From Edolisoma coerulescens (taxonomy: Eukaryota; Chordata; Aves; Passeriformes; Campephagidae), in NCBI GenBank assembly GCA_013397115.1, contig VWZW01002569.1, positions 1,909,913-1,973,912 of the forward strand: a DNA stretch of 64,000 bases, written 5' to 3'. This document shows positions 26,757-39,150 of this stretch, piece after piece. The first letter of the stretch is position 1. Each line of letters opens with the position of its first letter. The notes under the pieces were generated by a model. The model was not told the origin of the DNA and made no database searches. It saw only the letters and a program-made list of their open reading frames with translations. The position numbers and the translations under genes were made by a program.

Positions 26757-26770
26757 TCAGAAGGTGGCAG
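26757..26770 (+). promoter_or_regulatory. Possible CTCF-like site
   Basis: tcagaaggtggcag matches 12 of 14 positions of the CTCF core consensus CCASYAGRKGGCRS by eye. The conserved AG-G-T-GGC core is intact. Single motif matches of this quality occur by chance. Confidence 0.2.
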
Positions 26771-27031
26771 CAGATCTCTGTTTCATTTCTCTTGAGGTGA
26801 TCTCAACCTCTCTGAAAGAGAGAAAAGAAGAAAGGAAAGAATAAAGTTTTAAATTAACTCAATGAAGAAGAATGGTATCTCAGCTTTAATGCCACAGGTA
26901 GCTATGAAAGGATTGTCTCTCCCCTCTGCTGATCACATTGCACTAATTCAATAGTAGGTCCCTCACCAAATGCCATGAAAATTCAGCAGGAAAGGGGAAG
27001 CATCCCCAGTGTGAATGGCAGCCTGGGAAGT

Positions 27032-27050
27032 GGCCAGACAGTGTCTGGCC
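27032..27050. repeat. Perfect 9-bp palindrome around one base
   Basis: ggccagaca, g, tgtctggcc. The arms are exact complements and each contains a CAGAC/GTCTG SMAD-type half-site in opposite orientation. Confidence 0.75.
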
Positions 27051-30000
27051 TCAGTTAACGTGCAACCAAGGGCAAAAGTGGCCTCGGTTCTCACACCAAA
27101 CACACCAGCGTTATATCTTTACTCACACTAGACAAATACAATTATACACAAGCCTGATGCATCTGTAGTTGAGCCAGTGGGTTGGGTAATGCAGCTGTCA
27201 TCACTTCCAGGAGCAGAATCCTTTTGCCTTTCCATCCCCTCTGGGAGCAATGCCTGGACAGATGTAAAGGGAGGGCTTTTTTTATTCAAAGGGAAAAGTT
27301 GCTCCTTTTTTCTGTGAACTGTGTTCAGGGGAGTTTGCAGGAGGATCACAATGGGTCCTCCTCAAATGGGGAGCCTTCCCCCTGCACAGGAGTCCCCAGG
27401 CAGTGTCCAGGCCACATAAGAGTCAGGAATGGGAGCAAATGCCTGTGGCAGCCCATCATGCTTGCTTTGGGTGCTCGCCGGCTGGGCAGATGCCTGCAGC
27501 CTTCCCATCTTCCCTAACAAGGCAGAAACTTTTAGGATTTAAAATCCCATGTTTCTGTGAATCCTGATGAATGTATCTAGAGGCACTCCCAAACAATTCC
27601 AGTTCATAACAGGGACAAAGAAAGAGGAATTATTGATGTGCCTGTCCCTATCCTGCCTCTTCCTGGTTTTGCTGCATTGCCCTTTTCAGTAAACTTATTT
27701 TTTTATTTCTGATCTGTGGATGCTACTTACACATTGCAACTACTCCAGTCTATGAGCCACTGACACAGGAGGTTCACTGTTAGGAAGGAAAAGAATTTGA
27801 AGGGGAAGGAGGAAACTGCTTAATAACAGCACTAAAAAGGTCATAATTAATGTTTTAGCTGCAAAGGTGAGAAGCTGAAGCCCAGCATGTACTAAATAGT
27901 GTATTGTTAAAAAGGAAAACTTCATCTGTGGGCATATATTTTAAAGCAGGTGAGGTGGAGCTTACCAATGAAGGGAAGCTTGCTTTCTCTAGGTTGATCT
28001 TACGTGTCAAAACACATTTTAAATGAATTTATTTTTACTGGTGCAAGGCAGCCAGCTTTGTTTGTTCAAGGACTGCCTCTGATTGTTCAACTTAGTTCCT
28101 TTGGAAATAAAACAAAGCACCAGGTTTGATTCATGGATACCTAAATCCAAAGAAGAGTGGCATGAGCCTCTTACCTGACCACAACATAAGCCACACTCTT
28201 TCACTGCATCAAATCCAGTGATGTGGGTGGTTGATTTAAAATACATCTGTTATGAAAATAACCAGGTTTGACTTAAGGACTGCATGGGAGGTAGAAGAGG
28301 AGTTCTGATGATTAGTTATAAGCACAGTTAAACACTGTAACTCATTTCCAGGTTGGATGTTCCTAACTGATACAGGAAAGGAAGCAGCTACAGAGTAACA
28401 AGGGCAGTTAATAACTTAATACATCACAGGGACTTGGTCAAAAAGGTATCAGATATCTAGAATCGGAAACGGAAAATCTTGTCCATCCGTCCATGAAGAT
28501 TTGCATTGCACCATGCACTCTACAGCTTTCTTGTGTCTGCAGTTTGCATCAACCATCAGGAAATTCTCAAGTTCTCCATTTGACAATATTCAGAACTTAG
28601 CTTTAGATAAGAATATATTTCACTGGACAATGTTAAAGAAATAAATCATAATGTACAGATCAAGCTGATAGCTGTCTTTTTCTTGACCAGCTTCTCATGT
28701 TAAGGACTCCCCAGCCCCCCACACCTCTGATTTTCAGTGGATACTACTGAGCTCAGCACCAGTGCTGTCAGTGACATTATGTGACGTGGTCCTCCATTCA
28801 CATAACTAAAAGCAGAAGCTAGCCTTTAGCTTTAAAGTCTTTTAATTAAATTTAATTACAATGTTAATTTTTATGATGGTTATTTTAATTTACTGTGAAT
28901 ATAATTAAAATATAATATACTTTGTAGAAATTATTACAAAAATGATTTTTCCTTCTTCCTAGAAGAGGGAGAGAGTTCAGAAAGACTATTTCTAGCAGAT
29001 CCTTTTTAAAACATCATCTCACTTGAAATGAAGGATAACACACAAAAGGCCCAACCACTGGCGTGAAAAGAAAAAGAGGAAAATAATGAGACAAGCAGTT
29101 CTTAGCAAGGGCTTCAAAGGGTGATGCTGTTTGGTGGAGCTATGCCAGATTAGTATTACAAAATCCTTCAGAATAATTTACAGGAAGAAGTTCATTTTTT
29201 AGGAAGGGGATGTCACTAGTAGAAACAGTGCCAGTATTATTAAAAAAGGTGGTTTTGGAAAGGAGGTTGGAATATAATCATTCAGATCCTTGAGGTAGGA
29301 AGAATAAAGGAAAGAGATTTGGAATAGTTTTGTGCCAAACTAGTCAACAGATGGCTCAGGGCCAGGGCTCAGCCTGTAAGGATGTTTTCCTGCCTTGGGG
29401 AACACTGGCCAGTCAGCAATGGGCCTGTTTCTGTGCCATACAGAAGGAGGGAGAAATTGCAGATCTGGGTTTGGTCTGGTCAACTGGAGCAGCAATGTAG
29501 CAATATGTTTGGCCTCATAACACCTGGCTGGGAATAAAAATAGCTTTTAGAATATGCAAGTTGGCTATCCATGCTTTAGAGTATGAAAGAAACTCCAAGC
29601 AGGTGTGAGGGGCAGACTCTGTGAGACATTGAGTCCACCTCTAGCAACTCAAACTGAAACTGATATGAGCTAAAGGCACTTTGTCCCTCTGGGAGTTAAA
29701 CCTGATGTAAGAATAAGGACCACTTTTTCCTAGTGTCTTTTTTCCCAGGCTATTTTATAAGACTAAAGGATGCTGATATCCCTTGCACTACAATTATGAC
29801 ATGAAAGCATTTCCATTTACTCCTTCATTTCTAAAATGGCAACAACCTGAGCTGATTGTTATTTATAGACTTAGTCACACTTAAATATTTGCTTTCTAAG
29901 TTTGACTAAACTCTTGGTTAAATGAAAAAAAAATTGCCATGACTTTTACAAGTTACAAGGAATGTATTATTACACTCATAGCTGTATAGAGAAAGTAATA

Positions 30001-31528
30001 TGAACACAAGGCACAAAGTACAAGAGTAAGTTCCAATTAGAGATGACAAAAAGTTATTATACTTTATATTGGTAGAAACAACTTGTAGGTCAGTCTCCTC
30101 TTTTTGTGTCATGTTGTCTTTACACATGCATGGTTGCATTGACTCCAGTCATAATTTTCCTGATGTACACTTGCACAAGAGAATAACTGCAGTTAAAGTT
30201 CTGATGAGCCATCAAAAGTTGAACATTTGTTTACCTGGAAATTAGGAAAGCAATAAGAAGTCCTGATTCCCTCTTTCAAGCTATGACACTTGAGCTACAA
30301 CCCCACACTACACCAACTGGCAGAGGGCAGAATGATTTCACTAAAAGATAAGGAGGATTCTGTTTCCTGCCTTAGTTCATCATGACCTGAAAGCACCCAC
30401 CTTCAAAACACACCACAAAGACCATTTTTTCTGAAGTACATTTTCTGGAGAAGAGAGACCATCTGAAAAAAAAACAGGGCAGAAATAATTTTGCTCTTGC
30501 TTTTCAGCTACTGTTTTTTGTATCTCAGAATTAAGTTCTTTAGAAGTGAAACACTGATGATACAGGTAGGCTGTACAGATGAGGAAAACCACATGAAACT
30601 GTCATAGTATGTCAGATCAAAGGTCCGTTCCAATATCTTCTAAAGGAATCTAAAAAATGACAATATTAATCACAATACTTTTGTGAAACACATTCTCCAG
30701 TCTCTATTGATTTATGGCTCAAGAGCGCCTTTGCATGTGATCTTTGCATTAAAATGAAAAAAAAGCTGTACAGCCTGCAGTGGAGGGAGAGGGCAGGCAT
30801 TCAGGGGAAAGGATGGTTGAGAACACAGTAGAGGGGTTAAGAGCAGGAGGAGAGAGCAGGCACCTACCCTGGTTTCAATGAAATGGGGACACTGACCTCA
30901 AACACAGGGAAAATGCACTTGTGATTTACTGGTACTTGTTTTCTTACACATAGCGTTCTGTAGCTCTTGTCATATAAACTCTTGCTAAACCTGTGAGACC
31001 ATCTACAGAGTACAGTATTACTCCCTTATTGTATCAGCTCAGTAGCTCTTCTAAACAACCAGAACTTTTTCTGAGTCCTATGTATGACGTAGCTTGAACT
31101 TTTTCTGATGTCCACTTGAGATGATATGAACTACAGTGAAAACCTTTTAAATATGTTCTTTTATGTACCTACTATTTGCTAGGAGGAGCAATATTTAAAG
31201 TAGGGAAGGACTGGTGGTGAAAAGAATGTTTTATTTCACAGTAAAAAGGAAATATTTTAAGAGTACTTTCTATGGCAGTAAAGCAGGGACTATTTAAACA
31301 TGACATCCATATTTATAATGAGTGCACTTTGATCTGTAAACAATCCTTAAAAATTAAGTAGGGATATTGCTTTTAATAGCTCTTTTGCTGGTCCTGACCT
31401 ACAGGTGTGCACAAAGAGACCATGTTTCCTACTGCAGTCAATTGACTTTCCCTGATTTACAGCATTTTCACTCCCTGCTCCATGTGCTCTAGAGGTCTGA
31501 GCATTTTTCTATTCGGGCCTGACCTGGA

Positions 31529-31549
31529 TTTATTTTATTTTATTTTATT
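31529..31549. repeat. (TTTTA)4 simple repeat
   Basis: Four tandem ttatt/tttta units, about 21 bases. Confidence 0.8.
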
Positions 31550-34111
31550 CCCCAGCTACTCCAGGCAGCAAGATAAGAATTACTTTCACACATGACTCTT
31601 TGTTTGCATAACACTTGCTTCCACTTAGTAAGAAATACATGATTATTTCAAGTTACATTTCCTTTGAAAAACAATGGTTTAATTTGACCTGTGAAATGTT
31701 CCTTTACACTCCTTTTATCCCCAAAGCTTTTTCAATATGAAGCTTCAATTAAAATCTAAAAGGCAGACTCAAGTTTTATACCTAGTTCTTTTTGTACACT
31801 TTGGATTTCTCCTAAAGTTTGTGCTAAATGGTCATTTTAGAGACACATTTCATTCAAAATTCAGTAGCTCTGTGAGAGAGCCATGCGCCATTTCTGTGTG
31901 CTATCATTCCAGCAGCGACTTTCCAGATGTGAGTTTCTGTGCTTTGGAGGGATAGGAGGAAGGATGAGAAGGTGGGAAGCATGGACCATCCCTCTTAGCC
32001 AGCAGAAACACACTGATAAGGAAGCTGTGATGAAATTTTGTGACATCTACTTTACTCTTCTGAGAGAGGACTCTGGGACAACTAGGAATCAGTACAATAG
32101 GTACTGATAATTCTGTTTGTCTATGCAATCACAGAGAACAAAAGATAAAGGGAAAGTGAAGGGAATCCACCTCATTAGCTATGTCCACAATGCATCCTAG
32201 GCAAAATAGGCAGCTTTCTCTGGCTCTTCACTTTGGTTAAATGCTGTTAACTTTATATTTTTAGCTCCTGAAAGAAGAATTTATGGCAAATCCCACAAAA
32301 GAAACATGGCAAAATGCGGTTCGTTATGGCACACATTTCTCCAGAAGGAAGTATGAGTGTGTTCTTGTAAAAAAAATCAGGGTGCTGGACTTACTCTGGA
32401 GCCCCACAGCCAGCAACCGAAAACAAAGCTGTTGGCAGCCCACTGCTTGCAGAAGATCCCTTCTCTTAATCTGAAAACCAAATACAAGACCACCAAAATC
32501 AAATAGGATGACTTTGATATATGAGTTACATTTAACTGGGTTATCCCATTATCAGCTGCCCTGTTGTGAAGGTAAGGAGCTGAGCATAGATGCCATGCTT
32601 TCCACAATGTTTTTATGCCCTCAGAATCCCATGTGAACACAGGTATGGTACTGTTGGGGCAGTAGGAAGTTAAAGCCACTTCAGTTACACCTGCACCACA
32701 TCCTTGGACGCAGTGTCTGTGTGCAATGCAACATCCTGCTCCTCCTGGGTCCTGCTCCTGCTGGCCCTGACATTTCATACTGTCTGTGCTGACAGTTTGT
32801 GTCCTGCACCTACAGGTTCTCTTTTCTGAGGCTCCCAACACACTCTTTAAATACAAGGTCTCAACAGAACAAGCTGTTCGTAGCTGAGTGTAAAACCACC
32901 GGCAGCCCAGGGTTCTTCACTCGTTTGAGTGAAAGAGAAGATGAGCTTAAAACAGAATCAGCTATAGGAAACTCCAACCAGCTTTTTACTATGACTAACA
33001 GGAATTATTTAGAATGCTGCTCTTTTAAATTAAAAAGCGTGCTTCAGCAATTCTTTTTAATTATTAGGAAATAATTTTTTGTTGAATTTATCTTTCTTGC
33101 ATATTTGTCAAAGCCCACGGAATTTTTTCCTGGCATGAATATAGAACATTTTGTATAGGCCTGGTCTGCATTCACATCAGTACAGACATGGCTGTAGGTG
33201 CTTGGTTTCCTTCTGAAATAGTTAGAGTGGTACAAGCGCTATAGTGGACTGTTGCCCTAAGATGCAGACATTTTATCTTGATTTCATTACAGCAGTCCAA
33301 ATTTCTGCATTAGATAAGATCTTGATATGTGTAGTAAAAATGAGATACTGATCTTAATCAGCCTATTAAGGACAGTCTGTTCCTGCCTTTGATTACTTAA
33401 TTGTACTTTACTATAGGAGAATCTCTCTCCCCTGCCAAAGTCAAGACCAATGTTCATAATAGAAAGAACAAATATCTGTAAGCTACAGACTGTACCTTGA
33501 GGGACATCCTGGAGCCAGAAAGGAAAGTATAATGAGGAAAAAACAGGAATGAATTTTTTTGTCACTTATCATAAACATCAGAAGAAAAAGAAGTTAAAAA
33601 CCCTGAAACCTAAAGCAGTAGCAGTCATGCTTTTGGCTAATTCAAGTTGTTTGCTCTTCATTTCAATTTTAATGACTCACTAAGGTGTGTGACTACAACT
33701 GGCTATTATCCTTTTAATCATGATGTTTCCAAGACAATACTTGAATTTAGTGCTCACATAACGTAAACATAAGATTTTATGTTTTCCACAGTTTTATCTA
33801 GGTGAAGACATATATTTGCATTCAGTATCAGCCTGCTCACAACATATCTTTACCACTGTTTCTCCGAGGGATGTTATTTGCTTCCCTGTAGGAACACATA
33901 CATTCAAAATAGACACCTTGAAACACAATCACCAAGATTTGCAAGTTTATTCAGCTCCCAGAAAGAAATCTTGAAGACAAATCGGACAAAAAGCATTTAA
34001 TCCAATGCATGCAGAATTGGTTGTCTTACGATGTGAATCCAAACACCCAGTGTACTAGAGCTAACTCATAGATAAGATGGAATTGGCTGAAGGGAAATGG
34101 AAGGTGGGGAG

Positions 34112-34147
34112 GAAGAGAGATTAGGAGAGAGAGAGAGAAAGAAAGAA
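34112..34147. repeat. GA-rich simple repeat
   Basis: An uninterrupted-purine tract gagagagattagg followed by a ga dinucleotide run and gaaa units. Confidence 0.75.
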
Positions 34148-35915
34148 ATAGGAAATCTCAAACTCCAGTCAGAATATCAAAAGCCGTTCCTTTGTGTTTT
34201 GTTCAGTGATTGCTTGATATAAAGGAGTATTTATCTGTTTTATCTGAAACTGTCATTGGATAAAATGCATAAGCAGGGCACTCCTAGAATAAATGGAGCT
34301 GTGGACATTTGAACCCTGTCAAACAGAAAAGAATAAATGTGGGCCTCCCATGACCTGGTCAAATGCTCTCTAGTTATCACCTTTGTGTACAATGAGTGTG
34401 CCCAAACAATCTCTTGCTATGGTCCCTCTCTGCTCTGTCCTGAGTTTTTTCTATATGCAAGGACTTCTGTCCAAATGCTTTAGATGTGATTTTAGAACAC
34501 AGGCTCGCTTGGCAGCTTCAGAGGCCTTGGCAGAGGAAGACTGCCTTCTGAATCCTGCTCAGATTTTGCTGTGAGATAGAGCTAAACTGCAGTCCTTAGC
34601 CTGGACACTGCTTTGGTTTCCTGGGAGCCGTCAGCAAGAAAAAGTTGTGACATCTTCACAGCTGCTGGCAGCTCCATTAGCATTTTCAATCATTTTTCAA
34701 TTTACTTTATGTGACTAATGCCTAATTTTGGAACCTGATCTTAAGTGCTATGCACCCTTACTTTGGACAAAGGACACCATGTTGAGAGTCACAAATCTGA
34801 GAAGCAAATGGAGAAAGAAAATAAGGGTGTTAGGTAGTAAACACAGAGCTAATAAATAATATTAGGTCCATTTCAGCTCATAAGTTATGGTTTAACTGTC
34901 TTGTATAAACCATCAACTCTAAATATTCCTTTGCACACATTATGTTTGAGACAAAAACCCTCATAATTTGCCCAGGCTACTAAACTGCATCTAGAAAGGA
35001 ACAAGTAAAATCATAGGATGCTGGGTTTTTTCAATACAATCCATGCACAGCTGTAAGCTATTCTCTTTGCAACTTTGACAGAACATCAACTACAGCCATT
35101 CTGTAGCTTTAGGATGATAAATCAGAGGGGCCTATGGAAGGAGTGGACATCAGTAAGATGCAGAAAATAACAAATGAGTTCCCCTTTTAACTTTCATGTT
35201 GAAATGTTCAGTGTCTTGTGCCCCAAAGCTACATAATAAGGAAAACAAACTTTCAAAGAGCTTTCAAAGTTTGCAAGGATCACCTCTGTGTATTCCCAGC
35301 CAGCTCTAAAGCTACAAGTCCTGTAGAACACATGGTTGACTAACAAAGAAAAATTAATGAAATTTAGAATATCCTATCTCCTAACAGACTGTAGAACCAC
35401 ATAAACCTGACACCTAGACTCCTCACTGGCATTTTATGTGTAGCAATGATTTGTGTCATAGAAACATGGGATTCAGAGTCAAAAAATGTATGGCTTGTTA
35501 CAAGGGTTTGTCCTCTGTCAAGGAAATTGCTGATGGCAATAAACTTTTAGGACTTTTTTTGGTAAGGTAAGACCCTCAGTCAGGTCCCTCACCCCACCCA
35601 AACACACATATTTCCACCCTAAAAGGGAATCCATATCAGATTTTCTTCTACTTTCATCCTTTTTACCTATAGATTATATATTTTCTACTGTCCAAAATAA
35701 AATCCATTCTGTCTTCGGGTGGTCTCAAGGTAACTACATGCATATCTAATTTTTGTTTCTTCCAGCATTCTGAGACAGTGCTTTTTTATCTTGTAATCCG
35801 TTAAATGAACCAATCAATTTATTTCAATAAGAAAACTTCAATATAGGAACGAAATATCATAGGGTGGTGCCCAAAACAGCCCAATGGCATAATACTTTCT
35901 CAGTGCAGATATACT

Positions 35916-35930
35916 AAGAAGAAGAAGAAG
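35916..35930. repeat. (AAG)n short microsatellite
   Basis: Five aag/gaa units in a row. Confidence 0.75.
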
Positions 35931-36099
35931 TAATGTGGAGCCTTGTGCTACGCACTGTCATTCTTAAGTCTCTCTGCAGCATTTTTTTCTTCCTCCTATG
36001 GAATATCTGCCTTTGGCATTGCGATATTTTTCCCCACTTGTATCAGTTTTCTCAGATTGATCCTTGGTTTATTTTGGCCTGTCCATAGGATTCTCTCTC

Positions 36100-36490
36100 T
36101 ATTTTTCCTCTATTGTTTGCACCTTCTTTCAGATTTAGCATTAACTGTGAATTTAATTAATCTGTGGTCATTAATGTTAATTTATATGCCTCACTAACTG
36201 AATCCCTCTTCTGGTTTTTAAAGACACTTAAATAAATAAAACCTAATAGAGATCCCTGTGGTACCTCGCTAGACACTTTAACCTAGTTTGATACTTGCTA
36301 CTTAACTGTTTACCAAGCTCCTTTGAACACTCTTCAAACCACAGAAGAGCATGTATATTCAAACCAAACTGAATTAATTTTTTAGTCCAATTTTCATGAG
36401 ACTCCATATTGAATGCTTTAGCTGAATGCAAATAACTTACATGTCTCACTTTCCCTTTTATCTGTGGAGGTGCTGATTCTTCAACACTTA
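36100..36490 (-). mobile_element. Old CR1/L3-like LINE remnant, RT region
   Basis: The plus-strand blocks ggtcattaatgttaat, aataaaacctaatagagatcc, ctgtggtacctcgctagac, catgagactccatattgaa and atgctttagctgaatgcaaa follow, in order and with heavy decay, the reverse complement of the RT segment upstream and downstream of the PQGS motif in CR1/L3-type elements. The intermediate cagtttt-type block is weak. It is much more diverged than the other CR1 pieces here, implying an older insertion. Boundaries and subfamily are uncertain. Confidence 0.6.
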
Positions 36491-36494
36491 TGAT

Positions 36495-36514
36495 CATGCT
36501 TAATTTTAAGCATG
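36495..36514. repeat. Inverted repeat, 9-bp arms, 2-nt centre
   Basis: catgcttaa, tt, ttaagcatg. The arms are exact reverse complements. Confidence 0.75.
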
Positions 36515-39034
36515 TGTTTAAAGTAAATGAAAGTAAACACTAGCAGTTAAATAAGTCACGCACATGCTTGCAAGATGGTGGCTTATTTTCCTGCCTCAAA
36601 AATGGTTACTGTAAATATGGGGTCTTATTGTACTTCACATCTTTATCTCCAGTATACAATCCCCCCAAAGTTAAATGCAAAGAGCTATATGTCATGCCTA
36701 AATTCTCAGTAACAGATTAAGTCTCAATTTTGCTTAGTAGTATATTTAAGGGGAAAAAAATTCAGAAATAGTGCAGTAATAAAGGATAAAAAAATAAACT
36801 CACATACCAATAACCAAAGATTTTACAAAAAACTCATGAAGAAACAGAAATGAGAAAGAGCATTTGAATAGCATGTACAATTATTCCCACCCAAACTAAA
36901 GATTAAAACTGATGTTCTCCTATCAGAACATGCAGCTGTGTTCTTGCCAACATTAGTGCTGAAGTTGTCAAAAGTTAGGCCAAAACTTTAAAAGATATAT
37001 GACAGTGTCAGGCAGGTTTATTGTTTACTGTAGACCTCTACAAAAATATTTCCAATATCTATAGTACTGATTTCTCAGCCCTTTCAATTACAGCATCATG
37101 AAAAAAAATGTTACACACCAGAACAGGAATTTAAATGCATACAATTCCTTTAAATTTTAAATGTGAGGGTAAACTAAAAGGTCTGGATTGGATAAAATTA
37201 GCTTGCCATTCAAAGGCAAAATTAGAGAAAAAAAGGAGAGAATCAGAGCAGGGATTTACTTGTGAAAAAAAGTAGAAAATTATCAACCAATCTACAGATG
37301 ACTTTGTTTGCAGCCCCTGACATCTTTCCATTTCAAAAAACAAAGTCCAAATTATCCTTGTTCTCCAGCAGTGGATCTGACATCTTCTACACTAGGACTG
37401 ACTGATGATGAGCCGTGTCATGAACACAGCACGTTTTGTTGCAATAAATGGCTCATGGCAGGGATGCTGGCTGAGATGACGGGTCCCCTTGTATCCTATA
37501 CAACAGGAGGACTGATACAAAGCTTTTGAAGTTTCCTGTGAATGGAATCCTCATGGAAACTGGTACAGTAAAATGTTTAGAGGTGGTCAGAGAAATGTAA
37601 GAATGACCACAAAGAACATCTGGTATGAGACACTTTAAAAATCACGTCCTCAAAATCTTAAGTTGCCTGATGAGAAATACTGAATGCATAATACATTAAT
37701 ATACACATCTGGGACAAATACATTTTACTCTAATGGAGGCAAGTAGAAGGCAAATGGTTCTTTTAATCAAATATGTTGAGGAGAAAATTCACCCCTAATT
37801 TGGAGACCGGCAAAGACATTTCCTCACTTAAAGTCTTTACTTAGAGAAAAATTAGACAATTTAAAAAATACAAATCAATGAGGAAGAAAGAAGCGAAGAT
37901 TAGATTACTTTAAGCATAATGTCAGAAGTGACTTTTTGACTGTTAGCAAGTACCAATTTAATTTCAAATAATCTAGACACATACATCTGTTTACATAAAT
38001 ATGGGTGTAATTTCGTTTGCAATTGTCTATGTACTTTATAAGTAGATAATATATTGAGAACATATTATGCCATTTTACGTAAAATTAGATAGGTAGCTTC
38101 CTACGTATACAATGTTTACTTTTTTTGTAAATGTTTTAAATAAATTAATGTTACTCAATTCAAGTGAACAGAACAAATAACAAAACAGGTTTTATTTAAA
38201 ATAAATAAACTAGGAGACCAGCGAAAATTACTCTAAGTGCAAGTGGCAGACTGGGGAACTGAACCCAGAAGTGCTAAGTGATGCCAACAGTGATTAGATT
38301 GCCAGTGAGAATTGAATAATGAGCAAAACTCTTGGGACATAAACACGAAGAAGGAAACTCTCTAAGAACTTCCTCCCTTAGATCTCTTTCATGCCTACAA
38401 TCCTGCTCCCATCGAGCATTTCAGCAGCTCCTGTGTCAGCTCTGCTTAGCCATCTTCAAGGATCTTTAAATTTTACCCTGGTACCTTTTGCTTGAGTAAC
38501 TGTGCTGCTCAGCTCCATTGAGATCAAAATGAAGCAGCTTGGAAAAAATCACAAAGATCCTTATCAAAACCATAATGAAGAAATTATGCTTCTCTGTCCT
38601 GTAAACCTGATCACACAACTCCGGAGAGGATTGTTTCCACCGAGGTCAAACAACTTCTGCCAAATATTTCAATGGGACAGTGAAAGCTAAAATTTACATA
38701 GGAATAAATGTAAACAATATTTATTGTAGCAAGAAAACGATATCATTCAGTTTGTTCTTCATTTCTGTCTTATGTGCTATGAGTTGGGAATTTTACTTTA
38801 TCCTTTGAGAGTCCTATTTTGTGTGGATATAAAATATGGATCTAACCATCCTATGGAGCAGTGGAGTGTGATGCAAAATATAAAGTCCTGTTGGGTTGAT
38901 CTCCCTCTATATTTCAGGCAACATAATTCACATGAAATGAAGTGCATTATTTCAAGTGAATTAGGATTTTTTTCATTTTTATGACCAGCCTGTATTCTCC
39001 TTATATGGTATTTTCTTCATTGTTTGAGTGAGTA

Positions 39035-39150
39035 AATGTGAGAAATATTAGCAATAAATTTTTTATTTTTTTTACTATCAATAAATATTTTAAATTACAT
39101 AAATAATATATAATAAATTATATATTATAAACAAATATAAATATATGAAT
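39035..39150. repeat. AT-rich low-complexity tract
   Basis: Nearly pure A/T with interleaved aataaatt, atataataaattatat and aaatataaatatatg units. No coding or transposon feature is visible. Confidence 0.75.

Larger units (their letters stand above)
22936..30000. other. Noncoding sequence, no gene seen
   Basis: About 7 kb without a supportable exon or recognised transposon. A 13-base T run is at 24018-24030. A moderately GC-richer patch at about 25200-25630 and another at 27000-27520 hold the longest open frames (to 111 codons), but these lack any family signature. The stretch 28830-28930 is AT-rich low complexity. A perfect palindrome at 27032-27050 and a CTCF-like site at 26757 are listed separately. 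Confidence 0.6.
30001..36099. other. Noncoding sequence, no gene seen
   Basis: The longest open frame is 159 codons (32377-32856 minus), without recognisable motifs. Simple repeats include (TTTTA)n near 31529, a GA tract near 34124 and (AAG)n near 35916. The 30770-30870 stretch is purine-rich. No transposon of a family I know is visible. Confidence 0.6.

Noticed and set aside
30600..30660. gtcatagtatgtcagatcaaaggtcc resembling an old amniote repeat
   Set aside because: The similarity is too short and stops after about 40 bases.
32377..32856. 159-codon minus-strand frame
   Set aside because: No domain, no splice context and cysteine-rich arbitrary composition; consistent with a chance frame.
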